The translations under genes and the position numbers were made by a program. The notes below the pieces were generated by a model. That model saw nothing but the letters and a program-made list of their open reading frames with translations. It ran no database searches and was not told where the DNA came from. A stretch of 64,000 bases of DNA from Flavobacteriaceae bacterium (GTDB lineage Bacteria; Bacteroidota; Bacteroidia; Flavobacteriales; Flavobacteriaceae), in assembly GCA_023262185.1 (NCBI GenBank), contig JALRDO010000005.1:1-64000 (forward strand), read 5' to 3'. This document shows, one piece after another, positions 34,469 to 41,956 of the stretch; position 1 is the stretch's first letter; each line of letters opens with the position of its first letter.

Positions 34469-35690
34469 CAGCTAGGGCCCATTTAGTTGCCAATGCAGAA
34501 AGTGAGCTCAAGCCCATAATTAATGCATACGGTAGGCCCAAAGCGATAAATACATCAGGCTGTAAAAAGTATAGCGCAATCAAAAACGCCAATTTGAGTC
34601 CTTCAAAGGCCAGAGCCCATTTTGATCCATCCATTAGTGAAGTGTACCCCGATACCATTAAAAAGATGAGTCCACCAATCATCAGCCTATGAGCATTGCT
34701 AAGCTCAGCGAAAATGCCGAAAAAGTAAAAGAGCAAGCTAATGGCCGCTAAAAACTGCATAAAGACCACAACCTTTCGGATCATTCCGCTCTTCGGATCG
34801 TAACGCTGGTAGGTATAAACATCTTCAATAATAGGTCGCTCAAAACGCGCTGCGACATCGGCAGGGCGCCATCCTGTCGGCATAAACCAAATCCGAAGTT
34901 TGTCAGTAACCCGCTCTGCGTGCCAGGCATCGACGAGTAGATTGTAAAAATGTTGAAAGTTGATCCAGAGCGGATTATAAGTGCGTGCCGGTTTTAACAC
35001 GCCGTATCGAGGTGGTACCTCATCGAGTTCTTCTTGAAAGGTTCCGAATAGTCGATCCCAAATCGAAAAAATTTGGCCTAGGTTCTTGTCGATGTATTCT
35101 GGATTGATCGCGTGATGCACACGGTGCTGAGAAGGGGTCACAAGGATGTATTCGAGCCATCCGAGCTTTCCGATGTGCTGTGTATGGTACCAAAACTGAC
35201 CGAAAAGATGTAACGGACCTAGTACTGCAATCATCGAATAGGGCACCCCAAGTAGTGCCGCTGGTAGCAGGAGCACCGCGGTGTAACCTATCACGTTCGA
35301 AATCGATTGACGCAGTGCGCAGGCCAAATTAAAGTCTTCACTTGAATGGTGAATGACATGTTGGTTCCAGAAAATATTGATGTGATGACTTAAACGGTGG
35401 TTCCAGTATCCGGCGAAATCTATGGCCACAAAGGCAATGACCCAGGTCACTACAGAATCTGACAGCTCAGTAATGGCGAGCCGCGAAGCCAAATACGGAT
35501 AACTTACTAGAACAATTGCCAGCCCCAAGCTGTCTTTAAGCACATTGGTCACGCCGCTACTTAGGCTACTCAATGTATCGAAAAAACGATACTTCTGATT
35601 CTTTACAAAATGACCATAGGCCACCTCTAATAGTACTAATACCATAAAGGCGGGTATAGCGTAAAGTAAAGCATTGGCGTACGAAATCAT
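34461..35690 (-). CDS. Sterol desaturase family membrane protein (second copy)
   Basis: A 409-residue membrane enzyme with di-iron His boxes HRLSHHINIFWNQHVIHHSSEDFN and HRVHHAINPEYIDKNLGQIFSIWDRLFGTF. Extra C-terminal helices (about residues 300-400) give a length like alkylglycerol-monooxygenase-type members. The frame is open to 35771, but ATG 35690 begins the hydrophobic start MISYANALLYAIPAFMVLV; the longer version would overlap the divergent amidinohydrolase start. It is not a close duplicate of the copy at 32195; only the family blocks match. Confidence 0.88.
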   Translation of the reverse strand: MISYANALLYAIPAFMVLVLLEVAYGHFVKNQKYRFFDTLSSLSSGVTNVLKDSLGLAIVLVSYPYLASRLAITELSDSVVTWVIAFVAIDFAGYWNHRLSHHINIFWNQHVIHHSSEDFNLACALRQSISNVIGYTAVLLLPAALLGVPYSMIAVLGPLHLFGQFWYHTQHIGKLGWLEYILVTPSQHRVHHAINPEYIDKNLGQIFSIWDRLFGTFQEELDEVPPRYGVLKPARTYNPLWINFQHFYNLLVDAWHAERVTDKLRIWFMPTGWRPADVAARFERPIIEDVYTYQRYDPKSGMIRKVVVFMQFLAAISLLFYFFGIFAELSNAHRLMIGGLIFLMVSGYTSLMDGSKWALAFEGLKLAFLIALYFLQPDVFIALGLPYALIMGLSSLSALATKWALADE

Positions 35691-35741
35691 GAGGTTAAAA
35701 ATACTAAAATTATACACCAAGACTCTTCGTAAACTTCGCTG

Positions 35742-35749
35742 TACTTTTG
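35742..35749 (+). promoter_or_regulatory. -7 box TACTTTTG for the amidinohydrolase pair
   Basis: TACTTTTG (35742-35749) matches TAnnTTTG and lies 16 bases upstream of the ATG at 35766, in the 75-base divergent spacer. No canonical TTG -33 element is evident at the usual distance. Confidence 0.4.
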
Positions 35750-35765
35750 CAGCAAAAGACAGTTT

Positions 35766-36683
35766 ATGCACTTAAACGTGAACGACGAAACGGCGACGTT
35801 ACGCTCGGTAATCTTAGGCACAGCAGCGCTCAATGGTCCCACTCCGAGGGTTGAAGAAGCCTACGATCCTAAATCGCGTTTTCATATTGAGCAAGGCAGC
35901 TATCCGCTAGAGGCCGACATGGTCAGAGAGCTAGAAGACTTTGCTGCGGCACTCTTAAAACACGGTGTGGAGGTGTTTCGTCCTGAAGTCATCGAGAATT
36001 GCAACCAGATATTTTCTCGTGACATAGGCTTCGTGGTCAAAGATTGTTTTGTAAGGGCCAATATCTTACCCGATCGCGAGCGTGAAATTGAGGCCATTGC
36101 ACATGTTCTTAAACACATCGATGCAAGTAAAATTTTGACCCCTCCTCAAGAGGTCCATTTAGAAGGTGGCGACGTAATGCCCCACCACGACTATCTTTTT
36201 GTAGGCTATTATAAAGGTGCCGATTACCCTAAAACGATTACGGCTAGAACAAATGTAGCCGCGGTAGAATGGTTGCAGTCAACCTTCACGACTAAGCAGG
36301 TTAAAGCCTTTGAATTGCGTAAATCAAATACTGATCCCTTTACGAATGCGCTTCACCTTGACTGCTGTTTTCAACCGGTGGGCGATCGCTACGCGATCAT
36401 TCACGAAGAAGGATTCCTGTACCGTGAAGACGCAGACTTTTTAACAGAACTCTTCGGAGAAGAAAACCTATTCAAAATCTCTTCCCAAGAGATGTACGAT
36501 ATGACGAGTAATATATTCTCGATCAGCCCCACTGTGGTGATCTCTGACCATCATTTTGTGCGTCTTAACGCGTGGCTAAGAGAAAGAGGAATTACCGTAG
36601 AGACCATTTCATTTAGAGAAATCGCAAAGCAAGAAGGGCTGCTGCGTTGCACTACCTTGCCGCTTTCACGTGGACCCGAATAA
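35766..36683 (+). CDS. Dimethylarginine dimethylaminohydrolase-like amidinohydrolase
   Basis: A 305-residue guanidino-group hydrolase of the pentein fold. The catalytic Cys295 lies in GLLRCTTLPLSRG, the His in ALHLDCCF (His197), and acidic ligands in VHLEGGDVM (Glu133, Asp136) and FSRDIGFV (Asp86). Relatives convert methylarginines or arginine to citrulline, or transfer amidino groups; the exact substrate cannot be read from sequence. The citrulline-type hydrolase CtlX follows nine bases later, so the pair may act in sequence on arginine derivatives. Confidence 0.85.
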   Translation: MHLNVNDETATLRSVILGTAALNGPTPRVEEAYDPKSRFHIEQGSYPLEADMVRELEDFAAALLKHGVEVFRPEVIENCNQIFSRDIGFVVKDCFVRANILPDREREIEAIAHVLKHIDASKILTPPQEVHLEGGDVMPHHDYLFVGYYKGADYPKTITARTNVAAVEWLQSTFTTKQVKAFELRKSNTDPFTNALHLDCCFQPVGDRYAIIHEEGFLYREDADFLTELFGEENLFKISSQEMYDMTSNIFSISPTVVISDHHFVRLNAWLRERGITVETISFREIAKQEGLLRCTTLPLSRGPE

Positions 36684-36692
36684 CACCAAGTT

Positions 36693-37625
36693 ATGAAACA
36701 GTACAGTTCTCACCTATTGATGGTAAGGCCCTCGAGCTTTAGAATGAATGAGCAGACGGCGGTCAATAATTATTTTCAAAGCGATTCTGACCTTGGTCCT
36801 GAGGCTATTGTTCAAGAGGCACGTGTAAAATTCGACGCCATGGTAACGGCGCTTCGAGGCGCTAGAGTTGAAGTGGTAGTATTCGATGAGCCTGAGGGGA
36901 GCGATACCCCAGATGCACTGTTTCCAAATAACTGGATCTCAATGCATGCCGACAAAAGAGTGGCTTTATACCCTATGTATGCAGAGAACCGAAGAGAAGA
37001 GCGCCGTGAAGAGGTACTTGATCTGCTCGAAAAAGAGGGGTTCCAGATCGAAGAAATCGTCGACTATACCAGCGCCGAAGAAGAAGGATTTTTTCTTGAA
37101 GGTACCGGAAGCATGATACTCGATCACATCAATCGCATCGCCTACTGCGCACTCTCTGAACGCGCTGATGAAGAATTATTCATCGAGTTTTGTGAAGACT
37201 TCGAATATACTCCATGCACCTTTAACGCCTATCAAAGCGTTAACGATAAGCGACTCCAAATCTATCATACCAATGTCATGATGTGCGTCGCAGATCGCTA
37301 TGCAGTGGTTTGTCTTGAATGCATCGATGATACCTCTGAACGCAAACAGCTAAAGAAACAGCTAAAAGACTCTGGTAAAACCATTGTGGCCATTACCGAA
37401 GATCAAATGCATCAATTTGCTGGCAATATGCTGCAGGTAGGCGACCAAGATGGAAATCCACTACTGGTGATGAGCAATACAGCTTACAACAGTTTACGGC
37501 CTGATCAGCTGCGCCTATTGGAGTCGTTCAACCCTATTATTCATGCAGAGTTGAACCTTATTGAACAATGCGGAGGCGGTAGTGCCCGATGCATGATGGC
37601 CGAAATCTTTCTGCCTAAAGCGTAG
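36693..37625 (+). CDS. ctlX: CtlX-type citrulline hydrolase (amidinotransferase family)
   Basis: A 310-residue pentein-fold protein matching the CtlX group: VRPSSFRMNEQTAVNNYFQ at the N-terminus, DALFPNNWISMH, EGTGSMILDHINRIAYCALSERA, IYHTNVMMCV with His192, and the terminal GGGSARCMMAEIFLP with Cys300. CtlX in Francisella is reported to hydrolyse citrulline to ornithine, releasing ammonia and carbon dioxide. With the DDAH-like gene just upstream, this suggests a two-step route from an arginine derivative to ornithine. Its end overlaps the convergent peptidase by 11 bases. Confidence 0.9.
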   Translation: MKQYSSHLLMVRPSSFRMNEQTAVNNYFQSDSDLGPEAIVQEARVKFDAMVTALRGARVEVVVFDEPEGSDTPDALFPNNWISMHADKRVALYPMYAENRREERREEVLDLLEKEGFQIEEIVDYTSAEEEGFFLEGTGSMILDHINRIAYCALSERADEELFIEFCEDFEYTPCTFNAYQSVNDKRLQIYHTNVMMCVADRYAVVCLECIDDTSERKQLKKQLKDSGKTIVAITEDQMHQFAGNMLQVGDQDGNPLLVMSNTAYNSLRPDQLRLLESFNPIIHAELNLIEQCGGGSARCMMAEIFLPKA

Positions 37626-38961
37626 AAAAAGGCTTGTTGATGATGATCAGATCGGTCTGGCGTCCGTCGATATAACGCACCCCATTCTCATCAAAAAAGG
37701 CCTCTTCTTCGAGCATAATCCGCACATCCTTACCCCATTCCTTGATGAAAACTGAGGCGTTGAGCTCAATAGAGTAAGCGGAGTTGAGATGTAACGGATA
37801 GTCTCCTGTTACCGGAACGCCCCCTTGAGAATCCCACATCCCTAAGGTGGTTCCTGCCGCGTGGCCATGGTATCCGATCGGGTGAGTATATATAGACGGC
37901 GTGATTCCTTCTTCAATGGCTTGTGCACGACTCATCGCAAGCACCTCGTTTCCGGTTCGACCTTCTTTAAAATTATCGGTGAAAATATCTTGGAGCCTGT
38001 TTCCTGTGGCTAGCGCCTTTTTCAAATACTCAGGTGCGTCTGTTTCACCCGGGCGGAGCACATAGGCATGCTCTTGTTGATCCGTGTTCAAACGCAAATA
38101 GGTAATACCAAAATCACAGTGCAAAAGGTCTCCAGGCATAATGACCTGGGTGTCGGGCCGTTTAGAAAAGGTTCTTAGGTGATCAAAGCGTTCAGGATCG
38201 GCGCGCTGAATATCAACCGTCGGATGAAACCATGTTTGCAATCCTAATGAACGTATCTTATCACGCATGAACCAAACGACATCTTCAGTAGTCGTTACTC
38301 CAGGGGTGATCACCTTTTCTGAAAAGGCTTCTGCGATAATGTTATGACTGATACGTTCGATATGCGGATAGATCACCATTTCTTTGTCGGTACGGGTCTC
38401 TAGCCAGGCCAAGGCAAGTTTTTCTGCAGAAACCACACGTTTAGCAAGTTTTGTACCCAAGGCCTCCAGCAGCTGTTCTTTGTCGGTAGCTACGATCCCG
38501 TCTGCAAGTCCGAAATATTCAGACTGATTGATTCCAATAACCTTGGGATCTCTTTCTTCTACAATCTCTTGAAGTCGCGCCCATTGATCGGGCTGTTGTT
38601 CTTTGTTCCATGCACTTTTAAAGGCTGATCCGACGTCATAACGGGCGACAGCCAGTGTCTCTATCATTGAGCCGTTGTTGAAAAAGACCAAAATGGTTCT
38701 TCTGCGTGCGGCCAACCACTCCGCCGGAAGTAGCGTTTTGATGATAGGGTCTTCATTGTATTCTCTTGATACCACAATCCACATATCAATCCCTGTATCG
38801 GCCATGAGTGTTGGCAGATAATTTTGAATCTTATCTTCAAGTAACTCATTGATGACGCGAGCGCGTTCTTTCATGGGCAAAATGGCCCCATAGTCTTGAG
38901 CATAACATAGAGCGGTGCAGTTTACAAGAAGGAGTAAAGCGATGATTTTTATACCTTTCAT
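37615..38961 (-). CDS. M24-family metallopeptidase (Xaa-Pro aminopeptidase-like), secreted
   Basis: A 448-residue exported protein with a pita-bread fold. Signal peptide MKGIKIIALLLLVNCTALCYAQ. An N-terminal creatinase-like domain (to about 200) is followed by metal-ligand blocks: LLHCDFGITYLRLNTDQQ (two Asp), YHGHAAGTTLG (His), YSIELNAS (Glu) and RIMLEEEAFF (Glu). All five positions appear filled. The ATG at 38961 is used because the upstream-extended frame (to 39024) adds 21 residues before the signal. It is likely to trim proline-containing peptides in the periplasm. Confidence 0.85.
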   Translation of the reverse strand: MKGIKIIALLLLVNCTALCYAQDYGAILPMKERARVINELLEDKIQNYLPTLMADTGIDMWIVVSREYNEDPIIKTLLPAEWLAARRRTILVFFNNGSMIETLAVARYDVGSAFKSAWNKEQQPDQWARLQEIVEERDPKVIGINQSEYFGLADGIVATDKEQLLEALGTKLAKRVVSAEKLALAWLETRTDKEMVIYPHIERISHNIIAEAFSEKVITPGVTTTEDVVWFMRDKIRSLGLQTWFHPTVDIQRADPERFDHLRTFSKRPDTQVIMPGDLLHCDFGITYLRLNTDQQEHAYVLRPGETDAPEYLKKALATGNRLQDIFTDNFKEGRTGNEVLAMSRAQAIEEGITPSIYTHPIGYHGHAAGTTLGMWDSQGGVPVTGDYPLHLNSAYSIELNASVFIKEWGKDVRIMLEEEAFFDENGVRYIDGRQTDLIIINKPFSTL

Positions 38962-39011
38962 AGGTGTTCTGATTTTCTTTTCAAGATATGCGAACTTTTT
39001 GAATCCTGCAC

Positions 39012-39563
39012 ATGCCCCTATCATCTGAAACCCATAAGAAAGAGGCCTGCCTTTTCAGCATAGGCTACGGACTTCGAAGCCCAGAAGAGTTTCTCGAATT
39101 GTTGAGAACACATGCGATAGATGTTGTCGCAGATGTGCGCTCAAACCCCTATTCAAAGTGGAATCCTGATTTTTGCAGAGAACCCATTTCGGCATACCTC
39201 AAAGAACATCACGTCCAATACGTTTATATAGGCGATATGATTGGAGGTATTCCGAAAGACGACAGCTGTTACATTGATGGCAAGCTCGACTATCAAAAAG
39301 CCAAACTACATCCGACCTTTACCAAAGGAATAGCGCGGTTGTTAGTCGCTCTCGAAAAAGGCTTTCGTGTGGCTTTGATGTGTGGAGAGGTAGAACCTCA
39401 TCAATGCCATCGATCAAAGCTTATTGGAGAAGTGCTAGCCGAAAAGGGCGTTTCATTGAGTCACATTCTTAACAACACTACCCTAAAATCGCAAACCCAG
39501 GTGATGCTCGAGCTCACCAAAGGCCGAAATACTCTAGATTTATTCGGAAACCCCTCGCTTTAA
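39012..39563 (+). CDS. DUF488 family protein
   Basis: A 183-residue cytoplasmic protein with the DUF488 blocks FSIGYGLRSPEEFLELL, DVVADVRSNPYSKWNPDF, YVYIGDMIGGIP and VALMCGEVEPHQCHRSKLIGEVL. The CxxxxxxxCHR arrangement near the end could bind metal or act as a redox pair. The function is unknown; the family is widespread and often near DNA-related genes, but nothing here specifies a role. It is divergent from the peptidase by 50 bases. Confidence 0.88.
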   Translation: MPLSSETHKKEACLFSIGYGLRSPEEFLELLRTHAIDVVADVRSNPYSKWNPDFCREPISAYLKEHHVQYVYIGDMIGGIPKDDSCYIDGKLDYQKAKLHPTFTKGIARLLVALEKGFRVALMCGEVEPHQCHRSKLIGEVLAEKGVSLSHILNNTTLKSQTQVMLELTKGRNTLDLFGNPSL

Positions 39564-39565
39564 TT

Positions 39566-40000
39566 ATGAGAAAACTATTCTTTATTGCCCTGCTATGCGC
39601 AGGCTTTCACGTCACCGCACAAAAACAACCCAGCCCCAAAGTAAGCCGTACGATAGATGCCCTTTTTGAACATCAGATCGAGGCTTGGAATGCCGGAGAC
39701 ACTCAGCGGTTTATGGAAGGATACTGGGAAGACGACCGCCTGATCTTTGTGGGCAGCAGTGGCCCAACCTACGGCTATCAAAACACATTAAAAGGATACA
39801 ACAAGCGCTACCCTAATCGCGCTGCGATGGGCACACTAGCCTTTGACATCTTAGAAAAACGTCAATGGGACAGGCGTACGATTCAAGTAGTTGGCAAGTT
39901 TACGCTCTACAGAGAGAACGATACCCCAACGGGGCATTTCACCTTACTGCTTCGAAAAATAAAGAGAAAATGGGTGATCGTGAGTGACCACTCTTCTTAG
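39566..40000 (+). CDS. Secreted SnoaL/NTF2-like (DUF4440) protein
   Basis: A 144-residue exported small alpha-beta cone protein. Signal peptide MRKLFFIALLCAGFHVTAQ, then the NTF2-like start IDALFEHQIEAWNAGDTQRFMEGYWED and the end GHFTLLLRKIKRKWVIVSDHSS. The fold is used for ligand binding or isomerase-like chemistry; no specific activity can be assigned. It starts two bases after the DUF488 gene, and its TAG stop interlocks with the TAA of the convergent DUF456 gene (shared bases TTAG). Confidence 0.82.
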   Translation: MRKLFFIALLCAGFHVTAQKQPSPKVSRTIDALFEHQIEAWNAGDTQRFMEGYWEDDRLIFVGSSGPTYGYQNTLKGYNKRYPNRAAMGTLAFDILEKRQWDRRTIQVVGKFTLYRENDTPTGHFTLLLRKIKRKWVIVSDHSS

Positions 40001-40473
40001 AGTGCGGCGTAAAACATCCAGGCCATCCACAACACTAGAGCCAACTTCAATAGCGATCCTGCAAGCACTCCCATTAAAGAGCCGAGAGCTGCCCTGGCTG
40101 CGGCCTTGATGTCAGATCGTTGCACGTACAATTCACCGGCAAAGGCGCCTAAAAACGGACCAAATAAAAACCCAAATGGCGGAAAGAACAGCAATCCTAA
40201 AACCAACCCAACAAATGATCCTATGGTTCCGGCCTTAGTTCCTCCGAATCGTTTGGTAGCATATACCGGAATAATATTATCCACGATAGAAACGATCACT
40301 GCGAGGGCTCCAAATACCCATAGCCAAGTCGATCCAATGGTGCCTTCTCCACTAAATTTCAACACCAAGAGTGCTAAATAGCCAATGATTGGACCAGGAA
40401 TTACGGGTACAAAACAGCCTATGATTCCGACGATCAACAGCAGGCTTCCGAGTAACACATAAAGAATTTCCAT
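39997..40473 (-). CDS. DUF456 family membrane protein
   Basis: A 158-residue polytopic protein with Gly-rich helices: VIGCFVPVIPGPIIGYLALLVLKF, FGGTKAGTIGSFVGLVLGLLFFPPFGFLFGPFLGAFAGEL and AALGSLMGVLAGSLLKL. These repeated glycine-zipper segments are typical of DUF456, whose role is unknown. It is divergent from the padR operon across a 95-base spacer. Confidence 0.88.
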   Translation of the reverse strand: MEILYVLLGSLLLIVGIIGCFVPVIPGPIIGYLALLVLKFSGEGTIGSTWLWVFGALAVIVSIVDNIIPVYATKRFGGTKAGTIGSFVGLVLGLLFFPPFGFLFGPFLGAFAGELYVQRSDIKAAARAALGSLMGVLAGSLLKLALVLWMAWMFYAAL

Positions 40474-40505
40474 GGGCGAGGTCTTGGAGCTAAATTACAT
40501 CATTT

Positions 40506-40528
40506 GGTACTTTGTTTTGCATAGTACC
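40506..40528. promoter_or_regulatory. Palindrome overlapping the padR promoter (candidate PadR operator)
   Basis: Perfect arms GGTACT (40506-40511) and AGTACC (40523-40528) are separated by 11 bases, giving 17 bases centre to centre, about one and a half helical turns. The -33 TTG (40517-40519) lies inside it. A dimeric winged-helix repressor bound here would block RNA polymerase, as expected for PadR autoregulation. Confidence 0.5.
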
Positions 40529-40548
40529 TTTTTTTGTTTATATCTTTG
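40515..40548 (+). promoter_or_regulatory. Promoter of the padR-pspC operon
   Basis: TTTTG (40515-40519) and TATCTTTG (40541-40548) with a 21-base spacer match the Bacteroidota -33/-7 pattern with an exact -7 box. The ATG of padR is 20 bases further at 40569. Confidence 0.55.
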
Positions 40549-40568
40549 TAGTGCATTATAGATGAAAT

Positions 40569-40898
40569 ATGAATATTGAAAACACTAAACAACAGATGCG
40601 CAAGGGAATCTTGGAGTACTGTATTCTTGCCGTTCTCAAAGATCAAGACCTCTATGCTTCTGAAATTTTAGAGCACCTGAAACAGGCCAAACTGCTGGTT
40701 GTAGAGGGTACGCTCTATCCACTGCTCACACGACTCAAAAATGCCGATCTGTTGCAGTACAGATGGGAAGAGTCTACGAGCGGGCCTCCTCGTAAGTACT
40801 TCACTTTGACCGAAGAAGGGGTCGCCTTTTTAGAAGAATTAAAAATCACTTGGAACGAATTGCAACACGCTATAAATACGGTAACCAATAAATCATGA
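40569..40898 (+). CDS. PadR-family transcriptional regulator
   Basis: A 109-residue winged-helix repressor: LEYCILAVLKDQDLYASEILEHLKQAKLLVVEGTLYPLLTRLKNADLLQYRWEES is the helix-turn-helix plus wing, followed by SGPPRKYFTLTEEG. The C-terminal dimerisation helix is short, so this is the small PadR-s2 type. It overlaps the start of the PspC gene by 4 bases (ATGA), a layout common in Bacteroidota, and it probably controls its own operon through the palindrome at 40506-40528. Confidence 0.92.
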   Translation: MNIENTKQQMRKGILEYCILAVLKDQDLYASEILEHLKQAKLLVVEGTLYPLLTRLKNADLLQYRWEESTSGPPRKYFTLTEEGVAFLEELKITWNELQHAINTVTNKS

Positions 40899-41956
40899 AA
40901 AAAACGTTAACCATTAATCTTTCTGGCCTGGTCTATCACATCGATGAAGACGCTTACACCAAACTGCAAGACTATCTAGATTCGATAAAGGCCTATCTCG
41001 ACAATACACTCGGAAAAGATGAAATCATTGCGGATATCGAAAATCGCATTGCTGAACTCTTTTCGAGCAAAAACAAATCAGTGATCTCTATAGAAGACGT
41101 TGAAGAAGTGATTGTGATCATGGGACAACCCGAAGACTATGTGTCTGAAGAAGATGCCCCGAAACAAGAGCGCACTCATTTCAAAGAGAGTAGTAAAAAG
41201 CGTCTCTATAGAGATCCTGACAATCAAGTGCTCGGAGGGGTCTGTTCGGGGATCGGCCACTTCACCGGTATAGATCCCGTCTGGGTACGCCTTATTTTCT
41301 TGGCACTGCTGTTTAGTGGCGTCTCTGCGATCTTCTACTTTGTGCTTTGGATCATTATCCCAAAGGCTATTAGCATCTCACAAAAACTAGAGATGAAAGG
41401 AAAAGCGGCCACTTTCAGCAACATTGAGGATTTCGTGAAAGAGAGTTATCAGAACGTGAAAGAGGACCTTAAAAATGTCAACTTCAAAGGCGCCCAACAC
41501 AAGGCTCAAGAAGGAGCAAAGGGGTTTTTCGCTTTCATTGGAGAGCTGTTCAGCGCACTCTTCAAAGCCATAGGAAAATTACTAAGCATCATAGTTGAAA
41601 TCGTGGGAAAGCTTTTCGGAGTGATCATTATCGCAGTGACACTCGTATTCTTAATCGTTATAACCGTTAGTTTCATCGTTGGAAGTTTCATCGATGTTCA
41701 CATAGGCAATGACATTCTAATGCTCCCAGGTTTTCAATACATGGAATCGAATTGGGGCGGACCTTATCATCCGATATTCTATCACATCAGTATGGTGTTG
41801 ACCTTCGGAATACCAGCATTCAGCCTACTCTTGGTTGCTCTTCAATTGTTATTCAAGAACATGGGACGTCTTTCAGGCAGTGTCAAAATCGGAATGCTCG
41901 CCGTGTGGATGATCGCACTCATCACTTTCATCGTAATGAGTCTCACACGATTTTAA
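40895..41956 (+). CDS. PspC-domain membrane protein
   Basis: A 353-residue protein. An N-terminal soluble domain of about 85 residues (MKKTLTINLSGLVYHIDEDA onward, ending EVIVIMGQPEDY) is followed by a PspC domain at about 105-165 (LYRDPDNQVLGGVCSGIGHFTGIDPVWVRLIFLALLF). An amphipathic linker and four more membrane helices follow. PspC proteins respond to envelope stress. No PspA is present, so this is the PadR-linked Bacteroidota form. Its TAA stop shares the four bases TTAA with the stop of the convergent gene. Confidence 0.9.
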   Translation: MKKTLTINLSGLVYHIDEDAYTKLQDYLDSIKAYLDNTLGKDEIIADIENRIAELFSSKNKSVISIEDVEEVIVIMGQPEDYVSEEDAPKQERTHFKESSKKRLYRDPDNQVLGGVCSGIGHFTGIDPVWVRLIFLALLFSGVSAIFYFVLWIIIPKAISISQKLEMKGKAATFSNIEDFVKESYQNVKEDLKNVNFKGAQHKAQEGAKGFFAFIGELFSALFKAIGKLLSIIVEIVGKLFGVIIIAVTLVFLIVITVSFIVGSFIDVHIGNDILMLPGFQYMESNWGGPYHPIFYHISMVLTFGIPAFSLLLVALQLLFKNMGRLSGSVKIGMLAVWMIALITFIVMSLTRF

